This document shows positions 27,060 to 34,774 of a stretch of 45,810 bases of DNA, piece after piece. This DNA comes from Burkholderiales bacterium (GTDB lineage Bacteria > Pseudomonadota > Gammaproteobacteria > Burkholderiales > Usitatibacteraceae). The notes under the pieces are model-generated. The model was not told the origin of the DNA. It saw only the letters and a program-made list of their open reading frames with translations, and searched no databases. The stretch lies in assembly GCA_017853245.1 (NCBI GenBank), contig JAFMJY010000006.1, positions 1 to 45,810 of the forward strand, in the 5' to 3' direction. How positions within the stretch are numbered: position 1 is the stretch's first letter; each line of letters begins with the position of its first letter. Made by a program: the position numbers and the translations under genes.

Positions 27060-28621
27060 CAGCCACCCTGCGTCAACGCGGCGCGCTTGCCATGCTGATG
27101 GCGCTCGTGCTGGCGCTGTTTGCATCGGCCGCGCTGGTGTCGGCCCGGCCGGCCACCCAGGCGCCGACAGCCCGAGAGGCCGTGACGCAACTGGCGCTTG
27201 CCCGGGCCAAGGAAGCCCTCGTGGCCTTCGCGGCGTCCCGGCCCGTCGACGGTATCGTGGGCCCCGGCTACCTGCCCTGCCCCGACCTCGACAACGACGG
27301 GTGGGCGGAGTCCACCTGCGGATCCCTGTCGGGCGACACGGGGCAGGAGCGCCGGCTCGGCCGCTTGCCGTGGAAGACCCTCGGCCTGCCGGACCTGCGC
27401 GACGCTGACGGCGAGCGCCTGTGGTATGCGGTGTCCAGCAAGCAGAAGGGGCTGCTGAATTGCGAGGCGAGCCCTGAATGCGTCGACATGGGTCCCGAGT
27501 CGGCCCTGGGCACGATCACCGTCCGCGACGCCGCCGGTAACTTGCTGCATGACGGCACCTCCACGAGCCGGCTCACGCCGTCCCTCGGGGGCGCGCTCGC
27601 GGTCGTGATCGCGCCAGGCGCCCCGATTCGTCGCTGGGGAGGCGGCCTGCAGCGCCGCCTCTGCGAGGCGGGCCAGTGCGCCCCGACAGGCCAGTGCCTC
27701 ACGGAGCCCCCCATGAAAACCGCCAACTGCGCGCCGGAAAATTACCTCGACCGGTCCCCCGATACGTCCCTCGCCGCCGAGGACAACGCCCACTTCATCG
27801 ACCGAAACGACCGTGCTGGCAGGCCCCTGAATCGTGACGGGTTCATCCACGGCCCGATCACCGACGCTCGCGGCACGTGGGTAAACGATCGCCTGCTTGC
27901 GGTTACCTACGACGATGTGATGCCAGCGGTGATGCGCCGCGTCGCGGAGGAGGTTGCAGCCTGCCTCAAGGGCTACCAGCGGCAAGCCGGACACGCCGGA
28001 CGAACGCCGTGGCCGACACCGATGTGCCGAGCAGGGAGCCCGGACTCGGCGCTGCGCTGGGCCGATGCCCGTGGCGTCGCGTTCGGCCGCATCCCCGACA
28101 CGCCGTTCGGCGTCTCTCAGGCGAGCAGCGGGGGAGCCCTCTCCCGCCTCTGGCCTGCTGCCGAGGGGTGCCGCCTGGCAGACAACGCTGGCGCGACCAC
28201 CAGCCATTCGCGCTTCACCTGGTGGTCGGCGTGGAAGCGCCATGTGTTCTACGCCGTTGCCGGGCCGGGCCGCCCGGATGGGGCGGTGCAGCCTCCCTGT
28301 GACAGCATCACCTGCCTGGTCCTCTCGCCACCCGATGTCGGGGCACCGTCCCGGCCAGGCCATCGTGTCGCGGTGCTCGTCGCCGGCCATCCGCTTCGAT
28401 GGGACGGCTTTGAGCAGTTGCGTGGCCCCGGAGCCGACGGGGACGCGCGGCACTGGCTCGAGAACAGCAACGCCGAGCTTCGGCGGCTGAACGACAACCC
28501 TCCCGCCCCCGATTGCGCCCCGGACCCGAGCCTGGCCCTCGGCCCCGGAAATCCTGGCGCCAATCACTTGGCGCTGGACCGCCGCTTCGCACACAACGAC
28601 ATCGTCGTCGCCATTCCATGA
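27056..28621 (+). CDS. Large cysteine-rich exported protein with GspK/PilX-like N-terminus
   Basis: This 521-residue protein begins MTATLRQRGALAMLMALVLA. The QRG-A-L pattern and long hydrophobic helix resemble GspK, PilX and MshP, the minor pilins that lack glutamate at position 5. A module with AKEALVAFAA, LPCPD, GRLPWKTLGL and LWYAV (about residues 50-130) is shared with the prepilin encoded next. The remaining ~390 residues show no motif I recognise. Fourteen cysteines are spread along the chain, suggesting disulfides in the periplasm or outside. A tip or adhesin-like minor pilin is the best guess. Its ATG overlaps the previous stop and its end overlaps the next start, both as ATGA. Confidence 0.6.
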   Translation: MTATLRQRGALAMLMALVLALFASAALVSARPATQAPTAREAVTQLALARAKEALVAFAASRPVDGIVGPGYLPCPDLDNDGWAESTCGSLSGDTGQERRLGRLPWKTLGLPDLRDADGERLWYAVSSKQKGLLNCEASPECVDMGPESALGTITVRDAAGNLLHDGTSTSRLTPSLGGALAVVIAPGAPIRRWGGGLQRRLCEAGQCAPTGQCLTEPPMKTANCAPENYLDRSPDTSLAAEDNAHFIDRNDRAGRPLNRDGFIHGPITDARGTWVNDRLLAVTYDDVMPAVMRRVAEEVAACLKGYQRQAGHAGRTPWPTPMCRAGSPDSALRWADARGVAFGRIPDTPFGVSQASSGGALSRLWPAAEGCRLADNAGATTSHSRFTWWSAWKRHVFYAVAGPGRPDGAVQPPCDSITCLVLSPPDVGAPSRPGHRVAVLVAGHPLRWDGFEQLRGPGADGDARHWLENSNAELRRLNDNPPAPDCAPDPSLALGPGNPGANHLALDRRFAHNDIVVAIP

Positions 28622-29388
28622 GCGCACCGCGGGGCTTTTCCCTCCTCGAGGTCATGATCGCCCTCCTGGTGCTGGCCATCGCGCTCACTGGCATTGCGAC
28701 GCCCCTCGCCTCCCAAGTGGCCCTGCGTCGCCAGGCCGACACCCAGCGCTTGCTGGACGAGGCCCGCGAAGCGCTCCTCGGGTTCGCCGCGATACATGCG
28801 CGGCTTCCCTGCCCTGCATCGGCCGGCAGCCGCGGCATGGAGTCCTTCGCGCCCGGCGGCAGCGCACTCGATGGCCGATGTGAGCGCTTCCATGACGGCT
28901 GGCTGCCCGCCGCCAGCCTCGGGCTGTTGCCGGTGGACAACGAAGGCTTCCTGCGTGATGCCTGGCCTCACGGCGCCGCGAGCCGCATTCGATATGCAGT
29001 GCACGGCAACGGGGAATCCCTCGGCGGCGTCACCAACGCGCTGACCCGCACCGACGGCATGCGCAACGCGACGCTGCTCGCCCTGGGGTCTGCCCCGCGT
29101 TATCTGTTCATTTGCCACTCGGCAATCGGCGCCACGGCCGTCGACTGCGGGCCGGCGGCCAACCAGTTGACACGCCGGGCCGCATTCGTCGTGTTGTCCC
29201 TCGGGCCAAACAGCCAGCGCGCCCCGCTTCCGGGCACGGATGAGGCGCGCAACCAGGACAGCACGCCGGTATTTGTCTCGCGCCCGAGCGACCGCATGGG
29301 AAGCCTCGACTCGTTCGACGACATGCTCACGTGGGCTTCGCCCGCGGCGCTCGCAAGCCGAATGGTGACTGCAGGGCGGCTGCCCTGA
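28618..29388 (+). CDS. Prepilin-like minor pilin
   Basis: The 256-residue product has a type III-like prepilin leader: MSAPRG then FSLLEVMIALLVLAIAL, so prepilin peptidase would cut between G6 and F7, leaving glutamate at mature position 5 (E11). The globular part carries the module EALLGFAAIHARLPCPASAG, then GWLPAASLGLLPVDN and IRYAV, also seen in the preceding 521-residue protein. The size is large for a major pilin, so it is probably a minor pilin comparable to MshO or MshD. The ATG overlaps the previous stop (ATGA). A 6-bp hairpin covers its stop codon. Confidence 0.75.
   Translation: MSAPRGFSLLEVMIALLVLAIALTGIATPLASQVALRRQADTQRLLDEAREALLGFAAIHARLPCPASAGSRGMESFAPGGSALDGRCERFHDGWLPAASLGLLPVDNEGFLRDAWPHGAASRIRYAVHGNGESLGGVTNALTRTDGMRNATLLALGSAPRYLFICHSAIGATAVDCGPAANQLTRRAAFVVLSLGPNSQRAPLPGTDEARNQDSTPVFVSRPSDRMGSLDSFDDMLTWASPAALASRMVTAGRLP
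29372..29387 (+). other. Hairpin at the end of the minor-pilin gene
   Basis: CAGGGC (29372-29377) and GCCCTG (29382-29387) form a perfect 6-bp stem with a 4-base loop that includes the TGA region of the minor pilin. There is no T tract. It could mark a processing or pausing point separating the upstream genes from the last pilin message. Confidence 0.3.
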
Positions 29389-29436
29389 GCCGAGACAAAC
29401 GCATCACGACCCGATCTGCGGTAACTTGCTCTCGAC

Positions 29437-29442
29437 AGGAGG
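29437..29442 (+). promoter_or_regulatory. Strong Shine-Dalgarno of the last pilin gene
   Basis: AGGAGG lies 4 bases before the ATG at 29447. It is the only consensus ribosome binding site seen in the pilus locus; the upstream genes rely on overlapping stop/start codons. This suggests that the last pilin is translated independently and at a higher rate. Confidence 0.7.
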
Positions 29443-29446
29443 ACAC

Positions 29447-30037
29447 ATGCAGCGATTCAGGCGCGGTTTCACGCTGGTGGAAATAGCCATCGTGCTCGTC
29501 ATCATCGGCGTGCTGCTGGGTGGCGTGCTGAAGGGCCAGGAGCTCATCAACAACGCGCGAGTGAAGAACCTCGCCAATGAATTTCGCTCGACCCAGACGG
29601 CGATCTTCGCGTTCCAGGACAAGTTCCGCGCGCTGCCCGGCGATTACGCCGGCGCCGCCGCCACCTGGCCCTCCGGGTCCCCGGCGTCCAGCGGCGATGG
29701 AAACGGCATCATCGCGGGCGCGGAAACCACCCAGGCGTGGGATCACCTGCGTCGCGCGGGGTTGCTGACCGGCTCGGGTGCGGCCGCGCCGGTCAACACC
29801 TTCAGCGGCGCAATGGCCATCGGCTCCACGACGGCGGCGGACTTGGTGACCGGCATGCCCGGCAGCGTTCGCGTCTGTGCGGGCAACGTTCCGGGCCCGC
29901 TCGCCCGCCAGCTCGACATCGCCATGGATGACGGCAGCGCCACGGGTGGCAACGTGCGCGCGGTGGTCGGCAACGCGGCCGGCGCCGGCACCGCCTACGA
30001 CGAGGCCAGCGCCTTCACCGTGTGCCTGTCGTTCTGA
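29447..30037 (+). CDS. Prepilin, probable major pilin
   Basis: The 196-residue product starts MQRFRRG then FTLVEIAIVLVIIGVLL, a canonical prepilin leader with cleavage after G7 and glutamate E12 at mature position 5. A long N-terminal helix (GQELINNARVKNLANEFRST) leads to the globular region with FRALPGDYAGAA. There are only two cysteines, C144 and C193, placed to close a C-terminal D-loop as in type IVa pilins. The consensus ribosome binding site, the 58-base spacer before it and its size fit a major pilin. It is last in the locus, 13 bases from the convergent antiporter gene. Confidence 0.82.
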   Translation: MQRFRRGFTLVEIAIVLVIIGVLLGGVLKGQELINNARVKNLANEFRSTQTAIFAFQDKFRALPGDYAGAAATWPSGSPASSGDGNGIIAGAETTQAWDHLRRAGLLTGSGAAAPVNTFSGAMAIGSTTAADLVTGMPGSVRVCAGNVPGPLARQLDIAMDDGSATGGNVRAVVGNAAGAGTAYDEASAFTVCLSF

Positions 30038-30044
30038 TCGCCAC

Positions 30045-30060
30045 GCAGGCCTAGCCCTGC
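30045..30060. terminator. Weak hairpin across the convergent pilin/antiporter ends
   Basis: GCAGG (30045-30049) and CCTGC (30056-30060) form a 5-bp stem around a 6-base loop exactly between the stop codons of two convergent genes. There is no T tract, so this is only a weak candidate for a shared terminator. Confidence 0.2.
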
Positions 30061-32018
30061 AGTAGCCGTATCTCGCCGGCGGCGAGCGCCTCCTGGGACC
30101 CCAGCAACACGAGGATGTCGTTCTCCTGCAGCCGCATGCCGGGCGAGGGGTTGGTTTCGCGAACGCCCTGGCGGCGCACCGCCGTGACCTCGACGTCCAT
30201 GGCACCGAGGTTGAGGCTCTCCAGCGTCTTTCCGACGCACGCAGCCGTAGGCCCCACCATGACGGACCGCAGCCTGGGCTGCATGGAATCGGCCCCGTCA
30301 TCGGTGTCGGACGAGCCGGGGAAGAACCCGCTCATCAAGTGGTAACGCTCCGAGCGCTCCTCGCGAAGCCGGCGCAGCACCTTGTTCAGGGGAACCCCGA
30401 GCAGCATCATGGTCTGGGTGGCCAGCATGAGGGAGCCCTCGACCATTTCGGCCACGATCTCCGCCGCGCCGCCTTCACGCAGCTTGCCCACGTCCGTATC
30501 GTCAAGGGTGCGCACGATCACGGGGATCCCGGGCCGCAACTCGCGCAGGTGCGACAGGATGGTGAGCGCCCGATGGGTGTCGGCAAAGCTCACCACCACC
30601 GCCAGCGCACGGCTCAAGCCGGCTGCAGCCAGCACCTCCCGGCGCGAGGCGTCGCCGAACACGACGGAGTCACCCGCTGCAGCCGCCTGGCGGACACGCT
30701 CGGGGTCCGCATCGAGCGCGATCACCGAGATGCCCTCCTTCTCCAGAAAGTGGGCGAGCGCCTGGCCGCTGCGGCCGTATCCGCACACCACCACATGCCC
30801 CTTGGTGGTCATTGACTTGGCCGCGAGCTGGTGCAGCGCCATGGCGCGCTGCGTCCATTCGCTCGCCACGAAGTGCAAGACGATGCGCTCGGCGTTGGCG
30901 AGCAGGACGGGCGTGAGCGCCATGGAAATCAGCGCGCCGGCGAGGACAACTTGCAGGGTGTCCGAGGGCAGCGAGCCCTCGCGCCCGGCGAGCGACAGCA
31001 GCACGAAGCCGAACTCGCCCGCTGGCGCGAGGGCCAGCGCCACGCGCAGCGCCACGGCCTTGTCGTTGCCTGCGAGCCGAGCCAACCCCAGGATGAGCCC
31101 GCCCTTGACCAGCAGCAGCAGCGCCAGCACCAGCCCCACCTGCCACCAGTGGCTCACGACGCTGCGGGGGTCGAGCAGCATGCCGATGGTGACGAAGAAC
31201 AGCCCCAGCAATACGTCGCGGAACGGCTTGATGTAGTCGTCCACCTGGTAGCGGTACTCGGTCTCCGAGATGAGCATCCCGGCGAGGAAGGCGCCGAGCG
31301 CCAGCGACAAGCCGGCCATTTCCGTCACCCAGGCGAGCCCCAACGTCACGAAGAGCACGAGCAGCACGAAGAGCTCGGAGGATTTTTGCTTCGCCACCAC
31401 GTGGAAGAGCGGGCGCATGAGGCGCTGGCCGAGCAGCAGCACCACCATGAGCACCACGGCGGCCTTGAGCACGGCCACGCCCAGGGCGCTCGCGAGCTCG
31501 TCGGCGGGCAATGCAAGCGCGGGGATGAGCACGAGAAGCGGAATGACCGCCAGGTCCTGGAACAGCAGCACGCCCATGATCTGGCGGCCCGCTGGCGAAT
31601 GCAGCTGGCCGTTCTCGGACAGCGTCTTGGAGACGATCGCCGTCGACGACATGGCGAGGATGCCCCCGATGATGAAGCCGGTGCTCCAGGAAGCGCCTGC
31701 CGCCATGGCGATGCCGATTCCCGCCGCCATGGTGAGCGCCACCTGCGCACCGCCGAAGCCGAACACCGTTCGCCGCATCGCCATCAGTTGCGGCAGGCTG
31801 AACTCGAGGCCGATCGAGAACATCAGGAACACCACGCCGAACTCCGCGAGGTGGCGCTGGTCCTCCGTGGCAGAGACAAGCCCCAGGACTCCCGGCCCGA
31901 TCAGCGCGCCGACCAGCAGGTAGCCCAGGATCGCCGGCATCGACAGGCGCCGGAAGATCGCCACCACCGCCACGGTTGCGCCGAGGAGGAGAAGGGCCAC
32001 GCTCAAGGTGTCTTGCAT
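30051..32018 (-). CDS. Monovalent cation:proton antiporter, CPA2 family (KefB/KefC-like)
   Basis: This 655-residue inner-membrane protein has about twelve helices of the Na+/H+ exchanger fold (residues ~1-380), including FLMFSIGLEFSLPQL, the acidic core VLLFQDLAVIPLLVLIPA, and ALAPAGEFGFVLLS. A cytoplasmic RCK N-domain follows, with the nucleotide-binding turn VVVCGYGRSGQALAHFLEKEG. A C-terminal RCK_C/TrkA-C domain (about 565-655) ends the chain. This is the Kef architecture, usually K+/H+ exchange gated by ligands. No KefF/KefG partner is adjacent. It starts 49 bases from the divergent kdsD. In E. coli the Ca/Na antiporter gene yrbG holds the comparable position beside kdsD. Confidence 0.88.
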   Translation of the reverse strand: MQDTLSVALLLLGATVAVVAIFRRLSMPAILGYLLVGALIGPGVLGLVSATEDQRHLAEFGVVFLMFSIGLEFSLPQLMAMRRTVFGFGGAQVALTMAAGIGIAMAAGASWSTGFIIGGILAMSSTAIVSKTLSENGQLHSPAGRQIMGVLLFQDLAVIPLLVLIPALALPADELASALGVAVLKAAVVLMVVLLLGQRLMRPLFHVVAKQKSSELFVLLVLFVTLGLAWVTEMAGLSLALGAFLAGMLISETEYRYQVDDYIKPFRDVLLGLFFVTIGMLLDPRSVVSHWWQVGLVLALLLLVKGGLILGLARLAGNDKAVALRVALALAPAGEFGFVLLSLAGREGSLPSDTLQVVLAGALISMALTPVLLANAERIVLHFVASEWTQRAMALHQLAAKSMTTKGHVVVCGYGRSGQALAHFLEKEGISVIALDADPERVRQAAAAGDSVVFGDASRREVLAAAGLSRALAVVVSFADTHRALTILSHLRELRPGIPVIVRTLDDTDVGKLREGGAAEIVAEMVEGSLMLATQTMMLLGVPLNKVLRRLREERSERYHLMSGFFPGSSDTDDGADSMQPRLRSVMVGPTAACVGKTLESLNLGAMDVEVTAVRRQGVRETNPSPGMRLQENDILVLLGSQEALAAGEIRLLQG

Positions 32019-32055
32019 CGGGGGGCGCGAGGGCGGGAAGCGGGTCTGTTCCCTT

Positions 32056-32061
32056 TATACT
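32056..32061 (+). promoter_or_regulatory. Possible -10 element of the kdsD-lpt operon
   Basis: TATACT lies 6 bases before the GTG start of kdsD, in the 49-base spacer from the divergent antiporter gene. No convincing -35 element is found at normal spacing. If it is used, transcription would begin at or beside the start codon, giving a leaderless message. Confidence 0.35.
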
Positions 32062-32067
32062 TTCCCG

Positions 32068-33072
32068 GTGGAAAACAGTCACCATCCCCGATCAGCTGCG
32101 GATGGCGCGAGGGCGCTGGCGCTCGCGCGCGACGTCCTCGAGACCGAGGCCCAGGCCGTTCACGCATTGTCGGCGAGGCTGGGCGAGGCCTTCGTCGAGG
32201 CCGTGCGCCTCATCCTGGGCGCTTCGGGCCGCGTGGTCGTGACCGGCATGGGCAAGTCGGGCCACATCGGCTGCAAAGTCGCCTCGACCCTCGCCTCCAC
32301 CGGGACGCCCGCCTTTTTCATGCACCCGGGCGAGGCGAGCCACGGCGACGTCGGCATGATCGCTCCCGGGGACGTGGTGCTGGCCATCAGCCATTCGGGC
32401 GAGTCCGACGAGGTCGTCGCCATCCTTCCGCTCATCAAGCGCCGGGGCGCCGCCGTGATCGCCGTGACCGGGCGCCCGCAATCAACCCTCGCCACTCAGG
32501 CAGACGTGCACCTGGATGCCGCCGTTGAGCGCGAGGCCTGCCCGATGAACCTCGCGCCAACGGCAAGCACCACCGCCGCGCTGGCCCTGGGCGACGCGCT
32601 TGCCGTGGCCCTGCTCGAAGCACGAGGGTTCTCGCCCGACGACTACGCGCGGCACCATCCCGCCGGCACGTTGGGCCGAAAGCTCCTGCTGCGGGTCTCC
32701 GACGTCATGCACTCGGGCGAGCGGCTGCCCAAGGTGCGGGCCGACGCGACGCTCAAGGAAGCCATACTCGAGATGTCGCAGAAGAACCTCGGCATGACTG
32801 CGATCGTGGAGGCCGATGGGCGCGTCGCCGGTCTCTTCACCGACGGCGACCTGCGTCGCACGCTCGAAAAGCACGAGGACATCCGCGGCCTGAAGGTCGC
32901 CGACGTGATGACCCGCAACCCGCGCGGCATCGCCCCGGAGCGCCTGGCCGCGGAAGCCGCGCAGGTCATGCAGTCGCACCATGTGAGCGGCCGGCTGCTG
33001 GTGGTGGATGGCGCCGGCAAGCTCGTCGGCGCCGTGCACGTTGACGACCTGCTGCGCGCGGGTGTGATCTGA
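32068..33072 (+). CDS. kdsD: Arabinose-5-phosphate isomerase
   Basis: KdsD converts ribulose-5-phosphate to arabinose-5-phosphate, the first step to Kdo for lipopolysaccharide. The 334-residue protein has a SIS domain with VVVTGMGKSGHIGCKVASTL and ISHSGESDE, a typical ARHHPAGTLGRKLLLRV segment, and two CBS domains (about residues 205-330) with VSDVMHSGERLPKV and VADVMTRNPRGIAPE. The GTG at 32068 gives a length like E. coli KdsD (328). No ATG is available nearby and no Shine-Dalgarno is visible. It heads the kds-lpt-rpoN run. Confidence 0.93.
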   Translation: MENSHHPRSAADGARALALARDVLETEAQAVHALSARLGEAFVEAVRLILGASGRVVVTGMGKSGHIGCKVASTLASTGTPAFFMHPGEASHGDVGMIAPGDVVLAISHSGESDEVVAILPLIKRRGAAVIAVTGRPQSTLATQADVHLDAAVEREACPMNLAPTASTTAALALGDALAVALLEARGFSPDDYARHHPAGTLGRKLLLRVSDVMHSGERLPKVRADATLKEAILEMSQKNLGMTAIVEADGRVAGLFTDGDLRRTLEKHEDIRGLKVADVMTRNPRGIAPERLAAEAAQVMQSHHVSGRLLVVDGAGKLVGAVHVDDLLRAGVI

Positions 33073-33074
33073 CC

Positions 33075-33614
33075 GTGCCGGCCTTCGCCACACCGGATGC
33101 CGAGGCCCGAGCCCGCCAGGTGCGGCTCGCGCTCTTCGACATGGATGGCGTGCTCACCGACGGCAGGCTCTACTTCGGGGCGGACGGCGAGGCCCTGAAG
33201 GTCTTCCACACGCTCGATGGGCACGGACTCAAGTTGCTCGCCCGGGCTGGCGTGGCCACCGGCGTGATTTCAGGGCGCGCCTGCCCCGCCGCGACAGCGC
33301 GCGTGAAGGAGCTTCGGCTGCCCCATGCCCTCTTCGGCGTCGAGGACAAGCTCGCGCGCTTCGAGTCCCTTTGCGCCGAGCTGAAGCTCGAGCCGTCCCA
33401 TTGCGCGTTCATGGGTGACGACCTGCCTGACCTGCCCGTGATGCGCCGCTGCGGCCTGGCGGTCGCGGTGCCCAACGCCGTGGCCGACGTGCGGGCCTGC
33501 GCGCACATGGTCACCTCGGCCTCCGGCGGCAACGGAGCGGTTCGGGAATTCTGCGAATTTCTCCTGCGCGCGCAGGGGATACTCGAGCCGGCGAAAGCCG
33601 ACACGCGCGCCTGA
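33075..33614 (+). CDS. kdsC: Kdo-8-phosphate phosphatase
   Basis: KdsC removes phosphate from Kdo-8-P. The 179-residue HAD-family protein has the nucleophile motif LALFDMDGVLTDGRLYF (D22 and D24), the TGVISGR motif II, a lysine in GVEDKLARF and the acidic motif FMGDDLPDLPVM. No cap domain is present, as in other KdsC tetramers. A GTG at 33075, 2 bases after kdsD, is the start. Confidence 0.94.
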   Translation: MPAFATPDAEARARQVRLALFDMDGVLTDGRLYFGADGEALKVFHTLDGHGLKLLARAGVATGVISGRACPAATARVKELRLPHALFGVEDKLARFESLCAELKLEPSHCAFMGDDLPDLPVMRRCGLAVAVPNAVADVRACAHMVTSASGGNGAVREFCEFLLRAQGILEPAKADTRA

Positions 33615-33620
33615 GCTGCC

Positions 33621-34190
33621 ATGCTGCGCCCGTCCACCTGGCTACCGCTCGCGCTCCTCGCTGCGCTGGTCGCGCTCACCACCTGGCTCAACCAGCTGGT
33701 GCAACCGGCGCAGCCGAGACGCGAGAAGCCCCTGGGTGAGCCTGACCTGGTAGTCGATCGCTTCAGCGCCCGCAAGTACGGCGAGGACGGGCAGGTCCTC
33801 TACACACTCGCAGCCCGCCGCATGGAGCATCACCAGAGCGACGGCTTTTCGCGACTGCAGGACCTGCAGCTCGAGGCCTTCGACCCCAAGCAACCGCGCG
33901 TGGAGGTTCGCTCCGACACCGGCCGCGTGCTGGAAGGGGGTGAGCGTGTCTGGTTCGAGGGCAACGTGGTGATGGTTCGCGACGCCGACCGGAAATCGGA
34001 GGCCTCCACCCTCCGAACAGACCGCCTGCTCGTCCTGCCTGACGCCCGCATTGCGCGCTCGGACGACCCGGTCGTGCTCACGAGCGAGCGGGGCCGCCTC
34101 GAGGCCCAGTCTGCCGAGGCCAACAACCTGGACCGCACTCTGCGCATGGACCGGGTGCGCGCCACCTACCTGCCGAAGCCGCGCTCATGA
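33621..34190 (+). CDS. lptC: LPS export protein LptC
   Basis: LptC is the bitopic inner-membrane protein that receives LPS from LptB2FG and passes it to LptA. The 189-residue product has one N-terminal membrane helix (about residues 7-24) and a beta-jellyroll periplasmic domain with DLVVDRFSARKYGEDGQVLY, RVEVRSDTGRVLEGGE and VVMVRDADRKSEASTLRTD. Its stop overlaps lptA (ATGA). This family is poorly conserved, and its position between kdsC and lptA supports the call. Confidence 0.92.
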   Translation: MLRPSTWLPLALLAALVALTTWLNQLVQPAQPRREKPLGEPDLVVDRFSARKYGEDGQVLYTLAARRMEHHQSDGFSRLQDLQLEAFDPKQPRVEVRSDTGRVLEGGERVWFEGNVVMVRDADRKSEASTLRTDRLLVLPDARIARSDDPVVLTSERGRLEAQSAEANNLDRTLRMDRVRATYLPKPRS

Positions 34191-34774
34191 GACTCTCCGG
34201 CTCGCTGCGGGCCCTGGCCGCCGTGCTCGCCACTATCGCGGTGGCCTTCGTGCCGCTTGCGCGCGCTGAAAAGACCGACCGGGAAAAGGAAATCCAGGTG
34301 CTCGCCGACCGACTGACCGCGGATGAAGCCAAGCGGGAGGCGGTCTACGACGGCAACGTCATCATCACGCAGGGCACGCTTCGCATCACCGCAGCCCGCA
34401 TCACCGTGCGCGAGGATGCCGAGGGCTATCGCACCTACGTCGCCACCGGCTCGCCGGTGACGTTCCGCCAGAAGCGCGACAAGGTCGACGAGTGGGTCGA
34501 CGGCGAGGCGAAGCGCGCCGAGTTCGAGGACCGCACCGAGCTCCTCAAGCTCTTCGAGGCGGCGCGGCTCAAAAGCCCTCAGGGCGAGCTCACCGGCGAT
34601 TTCATCTCCTACGACCGCGGCAAGGAGTTCGTCGAGGTCACCGGCGCGCCGGGCGCCAAGCCCGGAGCGCCTCCATCGCGTGTGAAGGCGACCATCGTTC
34701 CACCCAAGAAGGATCCGGACGGAGCCACGCCGAAGAAGGCCGCCCCGAAGCCGGCCAACCCGGGCGCCCGGTGA
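34187..34774 (+). CDS. lptA: LPS transport periplasmic protein LptA
   Basis: LptA forms the periplasmic bridge that carries LPS to the outer membrane. The 195-residue product has a signal peptide (about residues 1-26, ending PLARA before EKTD). The OstA/LptA domain shows [37 protein letters not shown] and [21 protein letters not shown] lysine/proline-rich tail follows. It overlaps lptC by 4 and lptB by 4 bases. Confidence 0.94.
   Translation: MRLSGSLRALAAVLATIAVAFVPLARAEKTDREKEIQVLADRLTADEAKREAVYDGNVIITQGTLRITAARITVREDAEGYRTYVATGSPVTFRQKRDKVDEWVDGEAKRAEFEDRTELLKLFEAARLKSPQGELTGDFISYDRGKEFVEVTGAPGAKPGAPPSRVKATIVPPKKDPDGATPKKAAPKPANPGAR

Noticed and set aside
25370-28627. Open frame of 1085 codons on the minus strand, opposite the pilus genes
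   Set aside because: It is a shadow of GC-rich codon usage in the overlapping plus-strand genes. Its translation is arginine/glycine-rich without family motifs, while the plus-strand frames have linked starts and recognisable domains.
29389-29446. Sigma-54 promoter for the last pilin gene
   Set aside because: A TTGCT sequence is present, but no GG dinucleotide sits at the required distance upstream, so the -24/-12 pattern is not met.
19809-30037. The locus read as a true type II secretion system
   Set aside because: There is no GspC, no GspD with multiple N-domains, and no GspG-H-I-J set. The lipoprotein secretin with one STN domain and the MshEN-type ATPase fit a pilus-like system better, although the GspL- and GspK-like proteins leave some doubt.
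19625-30050. The pilus locus as a recently mobile genomic island
   Set aside because: No integrase, transposase, tRNA attachment site or flanking direct repeat was found, and base composition looks like that of the neighbours. The nearest tRNA gene, tRNA-Gly(CCC), is over 13 kb away.
30831-32528. 565-codon plus-strand open frame opposite the Kef antiporter
   Set aside because: The translation is rich in His, Gln, Arg and Glu and low-complexity, typical of an antisense reading of a membrane-protein gene. The minus-strand antiporter is unambiguous, and kdsD starts inside this frame's right end.
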